64,000 bases of DNA, taken from CAIUPE01 sp037131735. Lineage in GTDB: Bacteria > Pseudomonadota > Alphaproteobacteria > Rhizobiales > Beijerinckiaceae. How positions within the stretch are numbered: position 1 is the stretch's first letter; each line of letters opens with the position of its first letter. A program made the translations under genes and the position numbers. Below the pieces are notes generated by a model that was not told the DNA's origin, did not search any database, and saw nothing but the letters and a program-made list of their open reading frames with translations. This document shows positions 1 through 8,266 of the stretch, one piece after another. The DNA is taken from the NCBI GenBank assembly GCA_037131735.1, contig JBAXQM010000005.1, positions 62,001 through 126,000 on the forward strand, read 5' to 3'.

Positions 1-553
1 GCCGCTTGGCTGTTATGGCGACGGCGGTGCAATCTTTACTGATGATGATGAAATGGCAGCCGTTCACAAATCGCTTCGCGTTCATGGTCAGGGATCCGAT
101 AAATATGACAATGTGCGCATTGGCTTGAATGCACGGCTTGATACGATGCAGGCCGCCGTATTGATTGAGAAGTTAAAAATTCTGGGCGATGAGATTGAAG
201 CCCGCAATCGCATCGCGATTCGTTACTCGGAAGCTCTGTCTCAAAGTGTTCCGGTTCCCCATATCGCTGAGGGGCGTTATTCGGCATGGGCGCAATATAC
301 AATACGCGTGCATGCGGAGCGGCGCGCTGCTATTGGTGCTGCTTTAAAAGAGCTGGGTGTGCCAACAATGATTTATTACCCGAAGCCTTTGCATCAACAG
401 ACGGCCTATAAGCATTTTCCGCTTGCGGGGAACGGATTACCCACAAGCGAGCGTTTGGCCAAGGAGGTTTTAAGTTTACCAATGCATCCTTATCTTGATG
501 AAGTGTCACAAGATCGGGTGATTGATGCTTTGACTTCTGCGATGAAAGCATAG
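1..553 (+). CDS. DegT/DnrJ/EryC1-family sugar aminotransferase, 3' part
   Basis: C-terminal 183 residues of a PLP-dependent sugar aminotransferase; the open frame enters from the left edge (frame starting at base 2) and ends with TAG at 551-553. It opens with PLGCYGDGGAIFTDDDE, the segment that directly follows the PLP-binding lysine in this family; the lysine codon itself appears to be split by the window edge. The rest carries family features: a YDNVRIGLNARLD stretch and a LPMHPYL motif near the C-terminus. Such enzymes transfer an amino group from glutamate to a keto-sugar nucleotide for O-antigen or exopolysaccharide synthesis in the cytoplasm. The downstream genes (glycosyltransferase, deacetylase-like protein, epimerase) support a surface-polysaccharide role. 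The exact sugar substrate cannot be told. Confidence 0.93.
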   Translation, partial: PLGCYGDGGAIFTDDDEMAAVHKSLRVHGQGSDKYDNVRIGLNARLDTMQAAVLIEKLKILGDEIEARNRIAIRYSEALSQSVPVPHIAEGRYSAWAQYTIRVHAERRAAIGAALKELGVPTMIYYPKPLHQQTAYKHFPLAGNGLPTSERLAKEVLSLPMHPYLDEVSQDRVIDALTSAMKA

Positions 554-560
554 TGATCAG

Positions 561-1193
561 ATGGGGCAGATGATCATCATCCTTTGGCGTGTCTTTGCAA
601 CCTTGTCGGCCTTGCTTGTTGTGGCTGGTATCGTTGTTGCGGTCATGCTCCAAAATCTGATCATGATCGATATGCCGATCACGAAGGCGGATCACGCCAT
701 CGTGCTAGACGGTAATAATCAACGTCTGTTGCGTGCGAAAGAATTGCTTGATCAAGGGCTTGTTACGGATATCTATGTGAGCAATGGAGAACCGGCGCAT
801 CCCGACGAGATCGAGCGCATTGTTGCTGAGCTTGGTTATGGTGCGCCTGATAGAACCGCAATTAAAATTGAAATTTTGAAAAAGCTTGGCGTTACACCCG
901 AAAAAATTATTGTTTTCGGACAGGGCAGTTTGACCACGCGGGATGAAGCGAAAGCGCTTGCCACGCAGTTAAACGGCCAAACGCCCCGTCTCACGCTTGT
1001 GACAACGAATTATCACTCCCGTCGTGCCCTCGAAATTTTCGAACGGGCCCTGCCAGGTGTTTCAATCCAAGTGACATGCCCGGGAGGATGTGTGGCGCCC
1101 AAGGCCTGGTGGAAAGATCCGGCTGTCGCCGCTCAATTCGTCCTCGAATTTGTAAAGCATATTTATTTCAGACTGGGCCTTGCCGTCGCTTAA
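561..1193 (+). CDS. YdcF/ElyC-like DUF218 protein
   Basis: 210-residue protein with one N-terminal membrane segment (about residues 6-30) followed by a DUF218-type domain. Recognisable features are the early ADHAIVLDG strand, the TRDEAKALA helix and the VTTNYHSRRALEIFERAL region, which is the conserved (T/S)xxYHxxRA part of the SanA/YdcF/ElyC family. Members have been linked to envelope polysaccharide or lipid-carrier metabolism, but a biochemical role is not established. It starts 7 bases after the aminotransferase stop, so it is probably in the same polysaccharide operon. Its end overlaps the convergent glycosyltransferase by 4 bases. Confidence 0.8.
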   Translation: MGQMIIILWRVFATLSALLVVAGIVVAVMLQNLIMIDMPITKADHAIVLDGNNQRLLRAKELLDQGLVTDIYVSNGEPAHPDEIERIVAELGYGAPDRTAIKIEILKKLGVTPEKIIVFGQGSLTTRDEAKALATQLNGQTPRLTLVTTNYHSRRALEIFERALPGVSIQVTCPGGCVAPKAWWKDPAVAAQFVLEFVKHIYFRLGLAVA

Positions 1194-2353
1194 GATCCGT
1201 CAAAAGCGCGATCAAAGGCGTTGATCATCTTGTCTGGTGCATAGTTTGCAATGATGCGCGCGCGATTTTGCGCGCCAATCTCCGCGCGTTGTTCTTTTGG
1301 TCGTGCTTTCATCTTACGAATTGCATCCGCAAGCGCTTCGGGTGCGCGGGGTGGCACAACAAATTGTTTATCACTCAAAACGGCAGCACAATCGCCGACA
1401 TCTGTTGAAATGCAGGGCAGAGCGGTGGCCATGGCTTCAGCCAACACATTCGGAAATGATTCCGAGATTGACGACATCACGAAAAGATCAAGAGCGTTCA
1501 TGACATCGGGCACGTCATCGCGTGCGCCGAGGAGGCGTACTGACGATTCCGGAATTTTATGAGCGTCAAGGAGAGTCTTAAATGAGGGAGCTTCGGCCGT
1601 AATGCCGCGTCCGACGATCATCAGAACATTCTGATTTTGTTCGTTTGTGGGCAATCTATTAAAGACGTGGGCGAAGGCGGCTAAGAGATCCGGAAAGCCC
1701 TTTTCGGGGACATCACGACCAACAGCGCCGATCACAAATTGATCGTCATGAATAGTTAAAATGCGGCGTATGCTTGCGCGTTTCGTTTCATCGGGATGAT
1801 AGCGTTCCGGATCGATCGCATTTGGTATCACATGCCAACGCGCAACATCATAGCCGAGGGCGGCATGCGCAGCGCGCGCCGCTTCGGAATTTGAAATGAT
1901 CGTCAAAGAGGTATGTGAGGATAATCGTGCCAAGAGCCGTTGCGCGAGCCAGCGGAAAGGCTTTTCACGAAAACGCACATAAGGCAGGCTTCTGATATGC
2001 CAAATCAACCGCGGCTTTGAAGGCAAGAATGGCCGCAAGAGTGTGGCGATCAAAGCGGGATAATAGAGCCAGGCGGAGAGCACGGTGGCGTGTGACGCGC
2101 GAAGCGCTCCAAGGAGCGCGATAAAGCCGCGCGGCAAATCAGTTATCCGCTCAATCCCGAGCGTTTGCACATCAATGCCTTTGGCGTTCAGTGTTGCGCC
2201 CACGGAGGCACCGGGCTTTATGCCGCGCAACGCGAGCACGCGATGTTGGGATGCGGCATCGGGATGGGCGCTTAAATAGCGCAGAAGCGTCATTTCGGCG
2301 CCGCCAAACCCTGAGAGATCGATGACCAGATGGAGTATTTTGCGGTCATTCAT
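1190..2353 (-). CDS. Glycosyltransferase family 4 protein
   Basis: 387 residues with the two Rossmann-like domains of a GT-B glycosyltransferase. The N-terminus has the acceptor-side motif LSGFGGAE. The C-terminal half has the nucleotide-sugar site: GAVGRDVPEKGFPDLL, then SISESFPNVLAEAMATALP, the E-x7-E signature of GT4 enzymes, followed by VSTDVGD-like residues (here ISTDVGD). It should transfer a sugar from a nucleotide donor to a growing surface glycan at the cytoplasmic face of the membrane. It is divergent from the DUF2334 gene across about 170 bases and convergent with the YdcF-like gene. Donor and acceptor cannot be predicted. Confidence 0.9.
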   Translation of the reverse strand: MNDRKILHLVIDLSGFGGAEMTLLRYLSAHPDAASQHRVLALRGIKPGASVGATLNAKGIDVQTLGIERITDLPRGFIALLGALRASHATVLSAWLYYPALIATLLRPFLPSKPRLIWHIRSLPYVRFREKPFRWLAQRLLARLSSHTSLTIISNSEAARAAHAALGYDVARWHVIPNAIDPERYHPDETKRASIRRILTIHDDQFVIGAVGRDVPEKGFPDLLAAFAHVFNRLPTNEQNQNVLMIVGRGITAEAPSFKTLLDAHKIPESSVRLLGARDDVPDVMNALDLFVMSSISESFPNVLAEAMATALPCISTDVGDCAAVLSDKQFVVPPRAPEALADAIRKMKARPKEQRAEIGAQNRARIIANYAPDKMINAFDRAFDGS

Positions 2354-2526
2354 CGCGAATTCAGCCCGGCCCTATCACATGTTCCGTCAACAACGCCATG
2401 GCTACGCGATTTGTGGTCTTTTGCGAAGATGTTAATTTATGCCGTTTAACGAAAGGGCTTGAGCCTCGACGCGCTTCATGGTGAGTGTCTCCGCTCGCTG
2501 TGCTGCTTTGGGTTACGCTGAAATTT

Positions 2527-3261
2527 ATGACGACACGCTATCTCATCCGATTCGACGATGTTGTGCCCGCGATGGCGTGGTCGCGCTTTTCGGCTTTTGA
2601 ACAGATCGCGGCTGACCTCTCTCTGCCGTTACTGATCGGTGTCGTGCCGGAGTGTCTTGATCCGAAGCTCTCCGTTGAACCGGAACGCCCTGATTTTTGG
2701 AATTGGGTGCGGGCACGCAAACATGCGGGTTGGACCATCGCGCAGCACGGCTATCAGCATCTTTATGAAACGGATGCGCGTGGGCTTTTGGGTATTGGTC
2801 GCAAATCGGAATTCGCGGGTCTTCCCTACGATGCGCAAGCGCAAAAGCTGGCGGCTGGCAAAGAGATCATGCAGCGCGAAGGCGTATGGTCGGGTGTCTT
2901 CATGGCGCCATCGCATAGTTTTGATGAGAACACGGTGCAGGCTTTGCGCGATTTAAAGTTCACGGCCTTAACCGATGGCTTCGGATTTTATCCGTATGAT
3001 CTCCATGGATTAACAGCGGTGCCGCAACTTGTTTCACGCCCTATAGGTTTAGGCTTTGGCGTCGAAACAATCTGTCTGCATGTGAACACGATGAGTGAAG
3101 AAGCGATTAGACGCATGATTGATTTTATTCGTGTGCATAGAAGGCAGATCATTTCTTTTGATGAAACGCTTCAGGTTAGAGCCACCGTTCCCTTCATCGC
3201 GTCTGCACTTCGTCACGTGACATCAATGGCGTTGAGAGCCCGTCGCGCGGTGAGGGTGTAA
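2527..3261 (+). CDS. DUF2334 / polysaccharide-deacetylase-like protein
   Basis: 244 residues from the ATG at 2527; an upstream in-frame start at 2485 would add 14 residues that do not resemble the family. The early RFDDV (Asp10-Asp11) and the later AQHGYQH (His74 and His78) form the D-D and H-x3-H metal-binding pattern of the NodB-like carbohydrate esterase fold, as found in DUF2334 proteins. A later SHSFDENT stretch fits the same barrel. The likely role is N- or O-deacetylation of a cell-surface or nucleotide-linked sugar, or a related hydrolysis. It ends 4 bases before asnB, suggesting cotranscription. The specific substrate is unknown. Confidence 0.8.
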   Translation: MTTRYLIRFDDVVPAMAWSRFSAFEQIAADLSLPLLIGVVPECLDPKLSVEPERPDFWNWVRARKHAGWTIAQHGYQHLYETDARGLLGIGRKSEFAGLPYDAQAQKLAAGKEIMQREGVWSGVFMAPSHSFDENTVQALRDLKFTALTDGFGFYPYDLHGLTAVPQLVSRPIGLGFGVETICLHVNTMSEEAIRRMIDFIRVHRRQIISFDETLQVRATVPFIASALRHVTSMALRARRAVRV

Positions 3262-3265
3262 CCCC

Positions 3266-5167
3266 ATGTGTGGCATTGCAGGCTTTGTCGATCAGAAGGG
3301 TGGTTTTGATGCGACTGCGCGCCTCGAAGCGATGGGGCAGGCGATTTCCTATCGCGGCCCTGACGATTCCGGTGTTTATTTTGATTCCGAAACAGGCCTT
3401 GGCTTTGTCCATCGGCGCTTGGCGATTGTCGATTTAACGTCGGCCGGCCATCAACCGATGACATCATCCACCGGGCGTTATGTCATCGTCTTTAATGGCG
3501 AGATATATAATCACGCTGCACTGCGCAAAGAGATGGACGAGAGCGGTCACTGTTCAACATGGCGTGGCCATTCTGACACGGAGACTCTGCTCAGAGGGTT
3601 TGAAATCTGGGGTGTGAAAGAGACTCTGACGCGTGCTGTCGGCATGTTCGCGCTCGCACTATATGACAAAGAAAGCCGTTGTCTGATTTTAGCGCGTGAC
3701 CGGATGGGTGAGAAGCCGCTTTACTATGGTTTTTCGCAAGGCGCGTTTTTGTTTGGTTCGGAATTAAAGGCGCTCCGTGCGCATCCGCGCTTTACTGCGG
3801 CGATTAATCGCGACGCGCTCGCCGGACTCTTGCAGCGGCAATATAGTTCAGGTCCGGCAACGATTTATGAGGGCATCCGGAAGCTTGAACCGGGCGCTCT
3901 TCTTTCGCTCAATCTCAGCACACTAACATATCGTGTTGAAACCTATTGGACCGTTCACGACGCAGCGGCGCGCGGCCTCCGAGATCGCAACCGTTTTTCG
4001 GATCAAGAGGCGATTGACGCGTTTGACCGACTGCTTGCAAACACAATCGGTTTGCAGATGATGGCCGATGTACCCGTTGGTGCGTTTTTGTCTGGTGGCG
4101 TAGATAGCTCCCTGATCGTTTCCTTGATGCAACGTCAATCATCGCGGCCTGTGAAAAGTTTCACTATCGGCTTCGAAGAAGATGCCTTTAACGAAGCGCC
4201 TTATGCGCGCGCAGTCGCAAAGCATCTGGGTACAGATCACACAGAACATTTTGTGACGCCGCGCGAGGCGCTTGATGTTATTCCGATGCTGCCCGCGCTT
4301 TATGACGAGCCTTTGGCAGACGTATCGCAGATTCCGACATTTCTCGTGTCACGGATTGCACGCCAAGCAGTCACCGTATCGCTTTCCGGTGATGCGGGTG
4401 ATGAGCTGTTTGGTGGTTATACAACCTATGCGCATGCAGAGCGCATGATGGGCCTCTATGCGCAGAGTTCCGCGTTCATGCGCCCCTTGGTTACTGGTGC
4501 ACTTGATGTCGCCTCGTCATTGACAGGAGCATTTGGTCAATCGGCACTTGCTCATAAACTGGGATTGTCCGCGCATGTGCTCAACGCCAGAACGTTATCA
4601 GAAGTAGGCATGCGTCTGACGGATCATTGGATCGGTGAAGCCATACCCGTGATCGGCGCCGCGCATCAAACTGCACAGTCTGATCGTTTCTCGGATCTGG
4701 CAATGAGTGATCTCGAGCGCATGATGGCGCGCGATATGGTCACTTATCTTCCTGACGATATTCTTCAAAAAGTTGATCGCGCAGCCATGGCTGTTTCTCT
4801 AGAAACACGCGTGCCCTTGCTTGATCATCATATTGTTGAATTTGCTCTGAGCTTGCCGATGTCTCTTCGTCGGCGTGAGGGGCAGGGTAAATGGATCATG
4901 CGGCAATTGCTCGATCGCTATGTGCCAAGACATTTGATTGAACGACCCAAAAAAGGCTTTGGTGTTCCCTTAGCCGCCTGGTTGCGCGGCCCTTTAAGAA
5001 CTTGGGCAACGGATCTTCTCGCGCCCGAGACACTCAAGCGCGATGGATATTTTGAATCTCGTGCTATTACCCGCGCGTTGGATGATCATTTATCCGGGCG
5101 ACGCGATCGCCATAATGATTTATGGCCGGTACTTGTTGCGCAACAATGGTTGAACGCAACAAAATAA
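3266..5167 (+). CDS. asnB: Asparagine synthase (glutamine-hydrolysing), AsnB type
   Basis: 633 residues, the usual length of bacterial AsnB. The mature protein would begin at Cys2 (MCGIAGF), the nucleophile of the class II glutamine amidotransferase domain (about residues 2-215, with YRGPDDSG and FNGEIYNH). The synthetase domain has the ATP-pyrophosphatase loop LSGGVDSS near residue 275, then SLSGDAGDELFGGY and a C-terminal RPKKGFGVPLAAWLRGPL. It makes an amide from glutamine and ATP. In polysaccharide clusters, AsnB-like enzymes often amidate a sugar acid or amino-acid substituent rather than supplying free asparagine. Its position between a deacetylase-like gene and a UDP-glucuronate epimerase fits that possibility, but free asparagine synthesis cannot be excluded. 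Confidence 0.9.
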   Translation: MCGIAGFVDQKGGFDATARLEAMGQAISYRGPDDSGVYFDSETGLGFVHRRLAIVDLTSAGHQPMTSSTGRYVIVFNGEIYNHAALRKEMDESGHCSTWRGHSDTETLLRGFEIWGVKETLTRAVGMFALALYDKESRCLILARDRMGEKPLYYGFSQGAFLFGSELKALRAHPRFTAAINRDALAGLLQRQYSSGPATIYEGIRKLEPGALLSLNLSTLTYRVETYWTVHDAAARGLRDRNRFSDQEAIDAFDRLLANTIGLQMMADVPVGAFLSGGVDSSLIVSLMQRQSSRPVKSFTIGFEEDAFNEAPYARAVAKHLGTDHTEHFVTPREALDVIPMLPALYDEPLADVSQIPTFLVSRIARQAVTVSLSGDAGDELFGGYTTYAHAERMMGLYAQSSAFMRPLVTGALDVASSLTGAFGQSALAHKLGLSAHVLNARTLSEVGMRLTDHWIGEAIPVIGAAHQTAQSDRFSDLAMSDLERMMARDMVTYLPDDILQKVDRAAMAVSLETRVPLLDHHIVEFALSLPMSLRRREGQGKWIMRQLLDRYVPRHLIERPKKGFGVPLAAWLRGPLRTWATDLLAPETLKRDGYFESRAITRALDDHLSGRRDRHNDLWPVLVAQQWLNATK

Positions 5168-5213
5168 CACGCTGCCTAAGAGCGCTTTGCTATGACTAAC
5201 AGACAAGCAAATT

Positions 5214-6251
5214 TTAGTGATTGCCACGCCAGGCGCGGAACCAGCCGATGAATTTTTCAACGCCCACTTCAAGCGGCGTGGATGGTTTAAAATCAACCGC
5301 TTCCATTAATGCGTCGACATTCGCATAGGTTTCCGGCACATCGCCAATCTCAATCGGTGCGAAAATCTTTTTAGCTTCGATGCCTAAAGATTTTTCCATC
5401 GTCGCGACGAGGTGCATCAATTCAACCGGGCTGTTATTGCCGATATTATAAACGCGATAGGGCGCTTTGCTTGTGCCGGGGTCTGGCTTTGCGCCATCCC
5501 AGTCCGGATTGGGCTCGGCAATTTTAGGCACCAGCCGCGTGATCGATTCCACAATGTCATCGACATAAGTGAAATCGCGTTTCATTTTACCGTGATTGAA
5601 GAGTGTAATCGGTTCGCCTTTGAGAATAGCATCGGCAAAAAGCCACATCGCCATATCGGGGCGGCCCCAGGGTCCATAGACGGTGAAGAAGCGCAAACCC
5701 GTCGACGGCAGGCCGAACATATGCGCGTAAGAATGCGCCATCAATTCATTGGCTTTTTTCGTCGCGGCATAGAGCGACAAAGGATGATCGACATTGTCGT
5801 GAATGGAAAACGGCATCGCCGTATTCGCGCCATAGACCGATGATGATGACGCATAAACAAGATGAGCGATCTTATGATGGCGGCACGCTTCGAGAATATT
5901 CAAAAAGCCGGTGAGGTTGGCGTCACCATAGGCTTTTGGATTGACGAGCGAATAGCGCACACCCGCTTGGGCTGCGAGATTCACGACATGCGTGAATTGT
6001 CCTTCGCGAAATGCTCGATCAACAGCTTCGCCATCGGCCAGATCGCCTTCAACGAAATTGAAGTTAGCGTTGGGTTTGAGCTCGGCGAGGCGCGCATGTT
6101 TCAGCGTCACATCATAATAGGGATTGATGTTGTCGTAGCCGGTGACGGTATGGCCTTCAGCCAAGAGCCGACGCGCGACGTGGAAGCCGATAAAACCGGC
6201 CGCGCCGGTGACGAGAACGCGTAAACCGCTATGCTTCGTAGGATCTGACAT
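5214..6251 (-). CDS. UDP-glucuronate 4-epimerase-like SDR protein
   Basis: 345 residues, extended short-chain dehydrogenase/reductase. The NAD-binding glycine motif VTGAAGFIG lies at the N-terminus and the catalytic SLYAATKKANE (Tyr-x3-Lys) is near residue 158. The NINPYYDVTLKHARL stretch and the GLRFFTVYGPWGRPDMAMW block are characteristic of the LspL/CapI group of UDP-glucuronate 4-epimerases, which make UDP-galacturonate for LPS or capsule. It is convergent with asnB and divergent from the next gene across about 117 bases. Family assignment is firm; the exact sugar is inferred from motif resemblance. Confidence 0.88.
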   Translation of the reverse strand: MSDPTKHSGLRVLVTGAAGFIGFHVARRLLAEGHTVTGYDNINPYYDVTLKHARLAELKPNANFNFVEGDLADGEAVDRAFREGQFTHVVNLAAQAGVRYSLVNPKAYGDANLTGFLNILEACRHHKIAHLVYASSSSVYGANTAMPFSIHDNVDHPLSLYAATKKANELMAHSYAHMFGLPSTGLRFFTVYGPWGRPDMAMWLFADAILKGEPITLFNHGKMKRDFTYVDDIVESITRLVPKIAEPNPDWDGAKPDPGTSKAPYRVYNIGNNSPVELMHLVATMEKSLGIEAKKIFAPIEIGDVPETYANVDALMEAVDFKPSTPLEVGVEKFIGWFRAWRGNH

Positions 6252-6368
6252 GGCGCGCTATATAGGCGATGCAAGAGACTTTGCCAAAGCGCTTTTTGTC
6301 CTATGTTCCGCTTGCCAAAGCAGGGCATGCGCGTTCAAGTCGATCTTTGAGGCGGTTGGGGTATCAAA

Positions 6369-7304
6369 ATGGCGCATTTGGCGATTATTGGCTCAGGAAT
6401 CATCGGCCGCTCTTGGGCAATTGTGGCCGCGCGGGCGGGGCTTCATGCGCGTCTCGTCGTGCGGCGCGCGGAGGCGCGAGCCGATGTCGCGCAAGCGATT
6501 CTCTCCGCGGCCGATAACGCTTTGCCGATCGCGCCCTCTGTGCCTGTTGATCAGCTCATGCAGCGGATCACCTTTGTTGCGACGCCCGAAGAGGCGGCGG
6601 CAGGCGCGGGGTTTGTGTTCGAAGCGATCCGTGAAGATTTGGCCGAGAAAGCCGCCTTGTTCCGTTTGCTGGAAAGCGTTGCGCCGCCTGACGCTATTCT
6701 TGCGAGTTCGACATCAAGTTTTGGTGCCTCGCGTTTTGCTGGTGACCTTCATACACGCGCGCGCATCATCGTTGCTCATCCGCTCGCGCCACCTCATTTG
6801 ATTCCGGCAACCGAGATTGTGCCAGCGCCTTTCACCGCTTTGCAAACAGTCGAGACCGTGTTCGAGCTTATGCGCGCTTTAGGGCAAAAGCCGTTGCTCG
6901 TTCGCAGCGAACAGCCCGGCTTTGTTATGAACCGGATGCAAGGCGCACTGCTTCTTGAAATGATGCGTGTGGTTGAAGAAGGAGTCATGGAACCTGAAGA
7001 TGTCGATAGCATCATTCGTGATGGCTTTGGCTTGCGTTGGGCCTTTCTCGGTCCCTTCGCGGGAATTGATCTCAACGCGCCGGGTGGCATTGCCGATTAT
7101 TTGAAACGCTACGGATTCATGTTCGAAGATCTCGCGCGCGAGAGGGGCATGAAAACGCCTGCCGTGACGCCGTCGATCATTTCGACATTGCATGACGCAC
7201 TGCGTGCCGCGCATCCACTCAACGATCAGCCTAAACGCCTTGCGATGCGCGACCGCTTGATGGCCGCACTCCGCGCGCTGCGCCGCGATCAAGGCGTGAA
7301 TTAA
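6369..7304 (+). CDS. 3-hydroxyacyl-CoA dehydrogenase-family oxidoreductase (CRYL1-like)
   Basis: 311 residues with an N-terminal NAD-binding Rossmann fold (AIIGSGIIGRSWA, G-x-G-x2-G) and a C-terminal helical 3HCDH domain. The size and single-domain layout resemble L-gulonate 3-dehydrogenase/lambda-crystallin and short 3-hydroxyacyl-CoA dehydrogenases. The AHPLAPPHLIPATEIVPAP region matches the conserved segment with the catalytic histidine (AHP-N/x-P), and QPGFVMNRMQ is the typical hinge. It would oxidise a 3-hydroxy acid or 3-hydroxyacyl-CoA with NAD. It is convergent with the AsnC-type regulator gene, so no operon partner is visible. Substrate unknown. Confidence 0.82.
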   Translation: MAHLAIIGSGIIGRSWAIVAARAGLHARLVVRRAEARADVAQAILSAADNALPIAPSVPVDQLMQRITFVATPEEAAAGAGFVFEAIREDLAEKAALFRLLESVAPPDAILASSTSSFGASRFAGDLHTRARIIVAHPLAPPHLIPATEIVPAPFTALQTVETVFELMRALGQKPLLVRSEQPGFVMNRMQGALLLEMMRVVEEGVMEPEDVDSIIRDGFGLRWAFLGPFAGIDLNAPGGIADYLKRYGFMFEDLARERGMKTPAVTPSIISTLHDALRAAHPLNDQPKRLAMRDRLMAALRALRRDQGVN

Positions 7305-7340
7305 TTCTTTGCGAATATCAGTTTTAAAAACTGAGACGCG

Positions 7341-7796
7341 CTAAGCGGGGACAGGGTAAGCTGTTTCCGCTTTGATGCGCTCCATCGCAAAACGCGACGT
7401 GACATTTTTGAGCGGCGCTGCGGCGATCAACCGTTTATAGAACGCATCATAAGCGGCCATATCCGCAACGGTGACGCGCAATATATAATCCGTATCGCCA
7501 GCCATGCGATACATCTCCATCACTTCTGGCTGCGCTGTGATGAACTCCGCAAATTTTGTGAGCCATTCCAAGGAATGATCGCCGGTTTCAATGGAGACGA
7601 GAACGGTAAGGCCTAAACCGATCTTTTCCGGAGCAATCAAAGCCACTCGTTTTAAAATGATTCCATCCTGTTCGAGCTTTTGAACGCGTTTCCAGCACGG
7701 CGTTTGCGACAGGCCCACGCGATTGGCGAGCTCTTGAACGGACAAATCGGCATTGGCTTGTAGCTCGGTGAGGATTTTACGATCAATCGCGTCCAT
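7341..7796 (-). CDS. Lrp/AsnC-family transcriptional regulator
   Basis: 151 residues from the ATG at 7796; the open frame continues upstream but MDAIDRKIL is the standard family N-terminus and is preceded by an AAGGA ribosome-binding site 8 bases away. The winged-helix DNA-binding domain occupies the first 60 residues (ADLSVQELANRVGLSQTPCWKRV). The C-terminal RAM ligand-binding domain follows (VLVSIETGDHSLEWL, GDTDYILRVTVADMAAY). Lrp proteins bind amino acids and act locally or globally. It is divergent from the sulfonate operon, with an AT-rich inverted repeat just upstream of its own start, so autoregulation and possible control of ssu are inferred, not shown. Confidence 0.93.
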   Translation of the reverse strand: MDAIDRKILTELQANADLSVQELANRVGLSQTPCWKRVQKLEQDGIILKRVALIAPEKIGLGLTVLVSIETGDHSLEWLTKFAEFITAQPEVMEMYRMAGDTDYILRVTVADMAAYDAFYKRLIAAAPLKNVTSRFAMERIKAETAYPVPA

Positions 7797-7865
7797 TTGC
7801 CCGATCCTTATTGTTCTGAATTTCGAACAAAATTGATGAGGACCCCACAAAAATCAAGCCAATTG

Positions 7866-7880
7866 GAGAATTAATTTCTC
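7866..7880. promoter_or_regulatory. AT-rich inverted repeat, possible Lrp/AsnC operator
   Basis: GAGAA-TTAAT-TTCTC: two 5-base inverted arms around a 5-base AT spacer, embedded in a very AT-rich stretch (7855-7915), about 70 bases upstream of the AsnC-type regulator start. Lrp-family sites are short AT-rich inverted repeats of this size. The pentamer is short enough to occur by chance; support comes from the position only. ATTCTC recurs at about 7893, 7954 and 7987. Confidence 0.35.
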
Positions 7881-8133
7881 AATTAATATGATTATTCTCT
7901 TTTTTATACCGTAAATGGAAGAAAATACTCTTTTAGCCGTCTCTTTAAAAGAACATTCTCATTGACGAAAAAGCTCTTTTTTGGTCATTCTCTTTCCATC
8001 GGTTCGGTCATCCGGATCGGTCGCGGGGATTTGAAGCGAGCAGCTTGCACCGCGTCACCAAATGCTAAAGCGCCACGAACGCGACGCTCAAAAGGCGAAT
8101 TCGTGGGCTCCCCAGATGTGAAGGAGATGAGCC

Positions 8134-8160
8134 ATGACGTGTTTGTGTTGTTGTCGGTAG
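8134..8160 (+). CDS. Cysteine-rich leader peptide MTCLCCCR upstream of ssu operon
   Basis: A complete eight-codon frame, ATG to TAG, encoding MTCLCCCR: four cysteines, all TGT codons, three of them consecutive. An AAGGAG ribosome-binding site at 8121-8126 lies 7 bases ahead of the ATG, the best one in this region, so it is likely translated. It sits about 160 bases before ssuA, the first gene for uptake of organosulfur compounds. Poly-cysteine upstream reading frames are known in mycobacteria to regulate sulfur genes by ribosome stalling when cysteinyl-tRNA is short. By analogy this peptide would report cysteine supply and turn on sulfonate use under sulfur limitation. Expression and conservation are not shown by the sequence alone. 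Confidence 0.72.
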   Translation: MTCLCCCR

Positions 8161-8209
8161 GTGCCGCACGCTGACCGGGGCGTTTCTCGCCGGTGATCCA
8201 TGAAATGAC

Positions 8210-8227
8210 ATTGTCGATATCGACGAT
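8210..8227 (+). promoter_or_regulatory. Stem-loop in ssuA leader (first)
   Basis: ATTGTCG-ATAT-CGACGAT forms a seven-pair stem (one G-U pair) with a four-base loop; the core GTCGATATCGAC is also a perfect 12-base DNA palindrome at 8213-8224. It lies 50 bases after the cysteine-rich leader frame. It may be an RNA hairpin in an attenuator or a protein-binding site. Confidence 0.4.
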
Positions 8228-8240
8228 CCGTTTCGAGCGG

Positions 8241-8266
8241 AGCGACAGGACAAGTTTGTCTGCGCT
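8241..8266 (+). promoter_or_regulatory. Stem-loop in ssuA leader (second), possible attenuator
   Basis: The segment pairs AGCG with CGCT, CA with TG and GACAA with TTGTC, giving 11 pairs with two single-base bulges and a two-base closing gap (so the innermost pair would probably open). It is followed by the pyrimidine-rich TCTTTCCCTC. A weak intrinsic terminator or a translation-controlling hairpin is possible. It ends 55 bases before the ssuA start. Confidence 0.35.

Noticed and set aside
6142..6801. 219-residue frame across the start of lspL and the dehydrogenase gene
   Set aside because: It crosses a divergent promoter region and overlaps two confident genes; composition is Arg/Ser-rich as in shadow frames.
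7318..7334. TCAGTTT-TAA-AAACTGA palindrome between convergent genes as a terminator
   Set aside because: The seven-pair AT-rich stem has no GC clamp and no following T-run; too weak to call.
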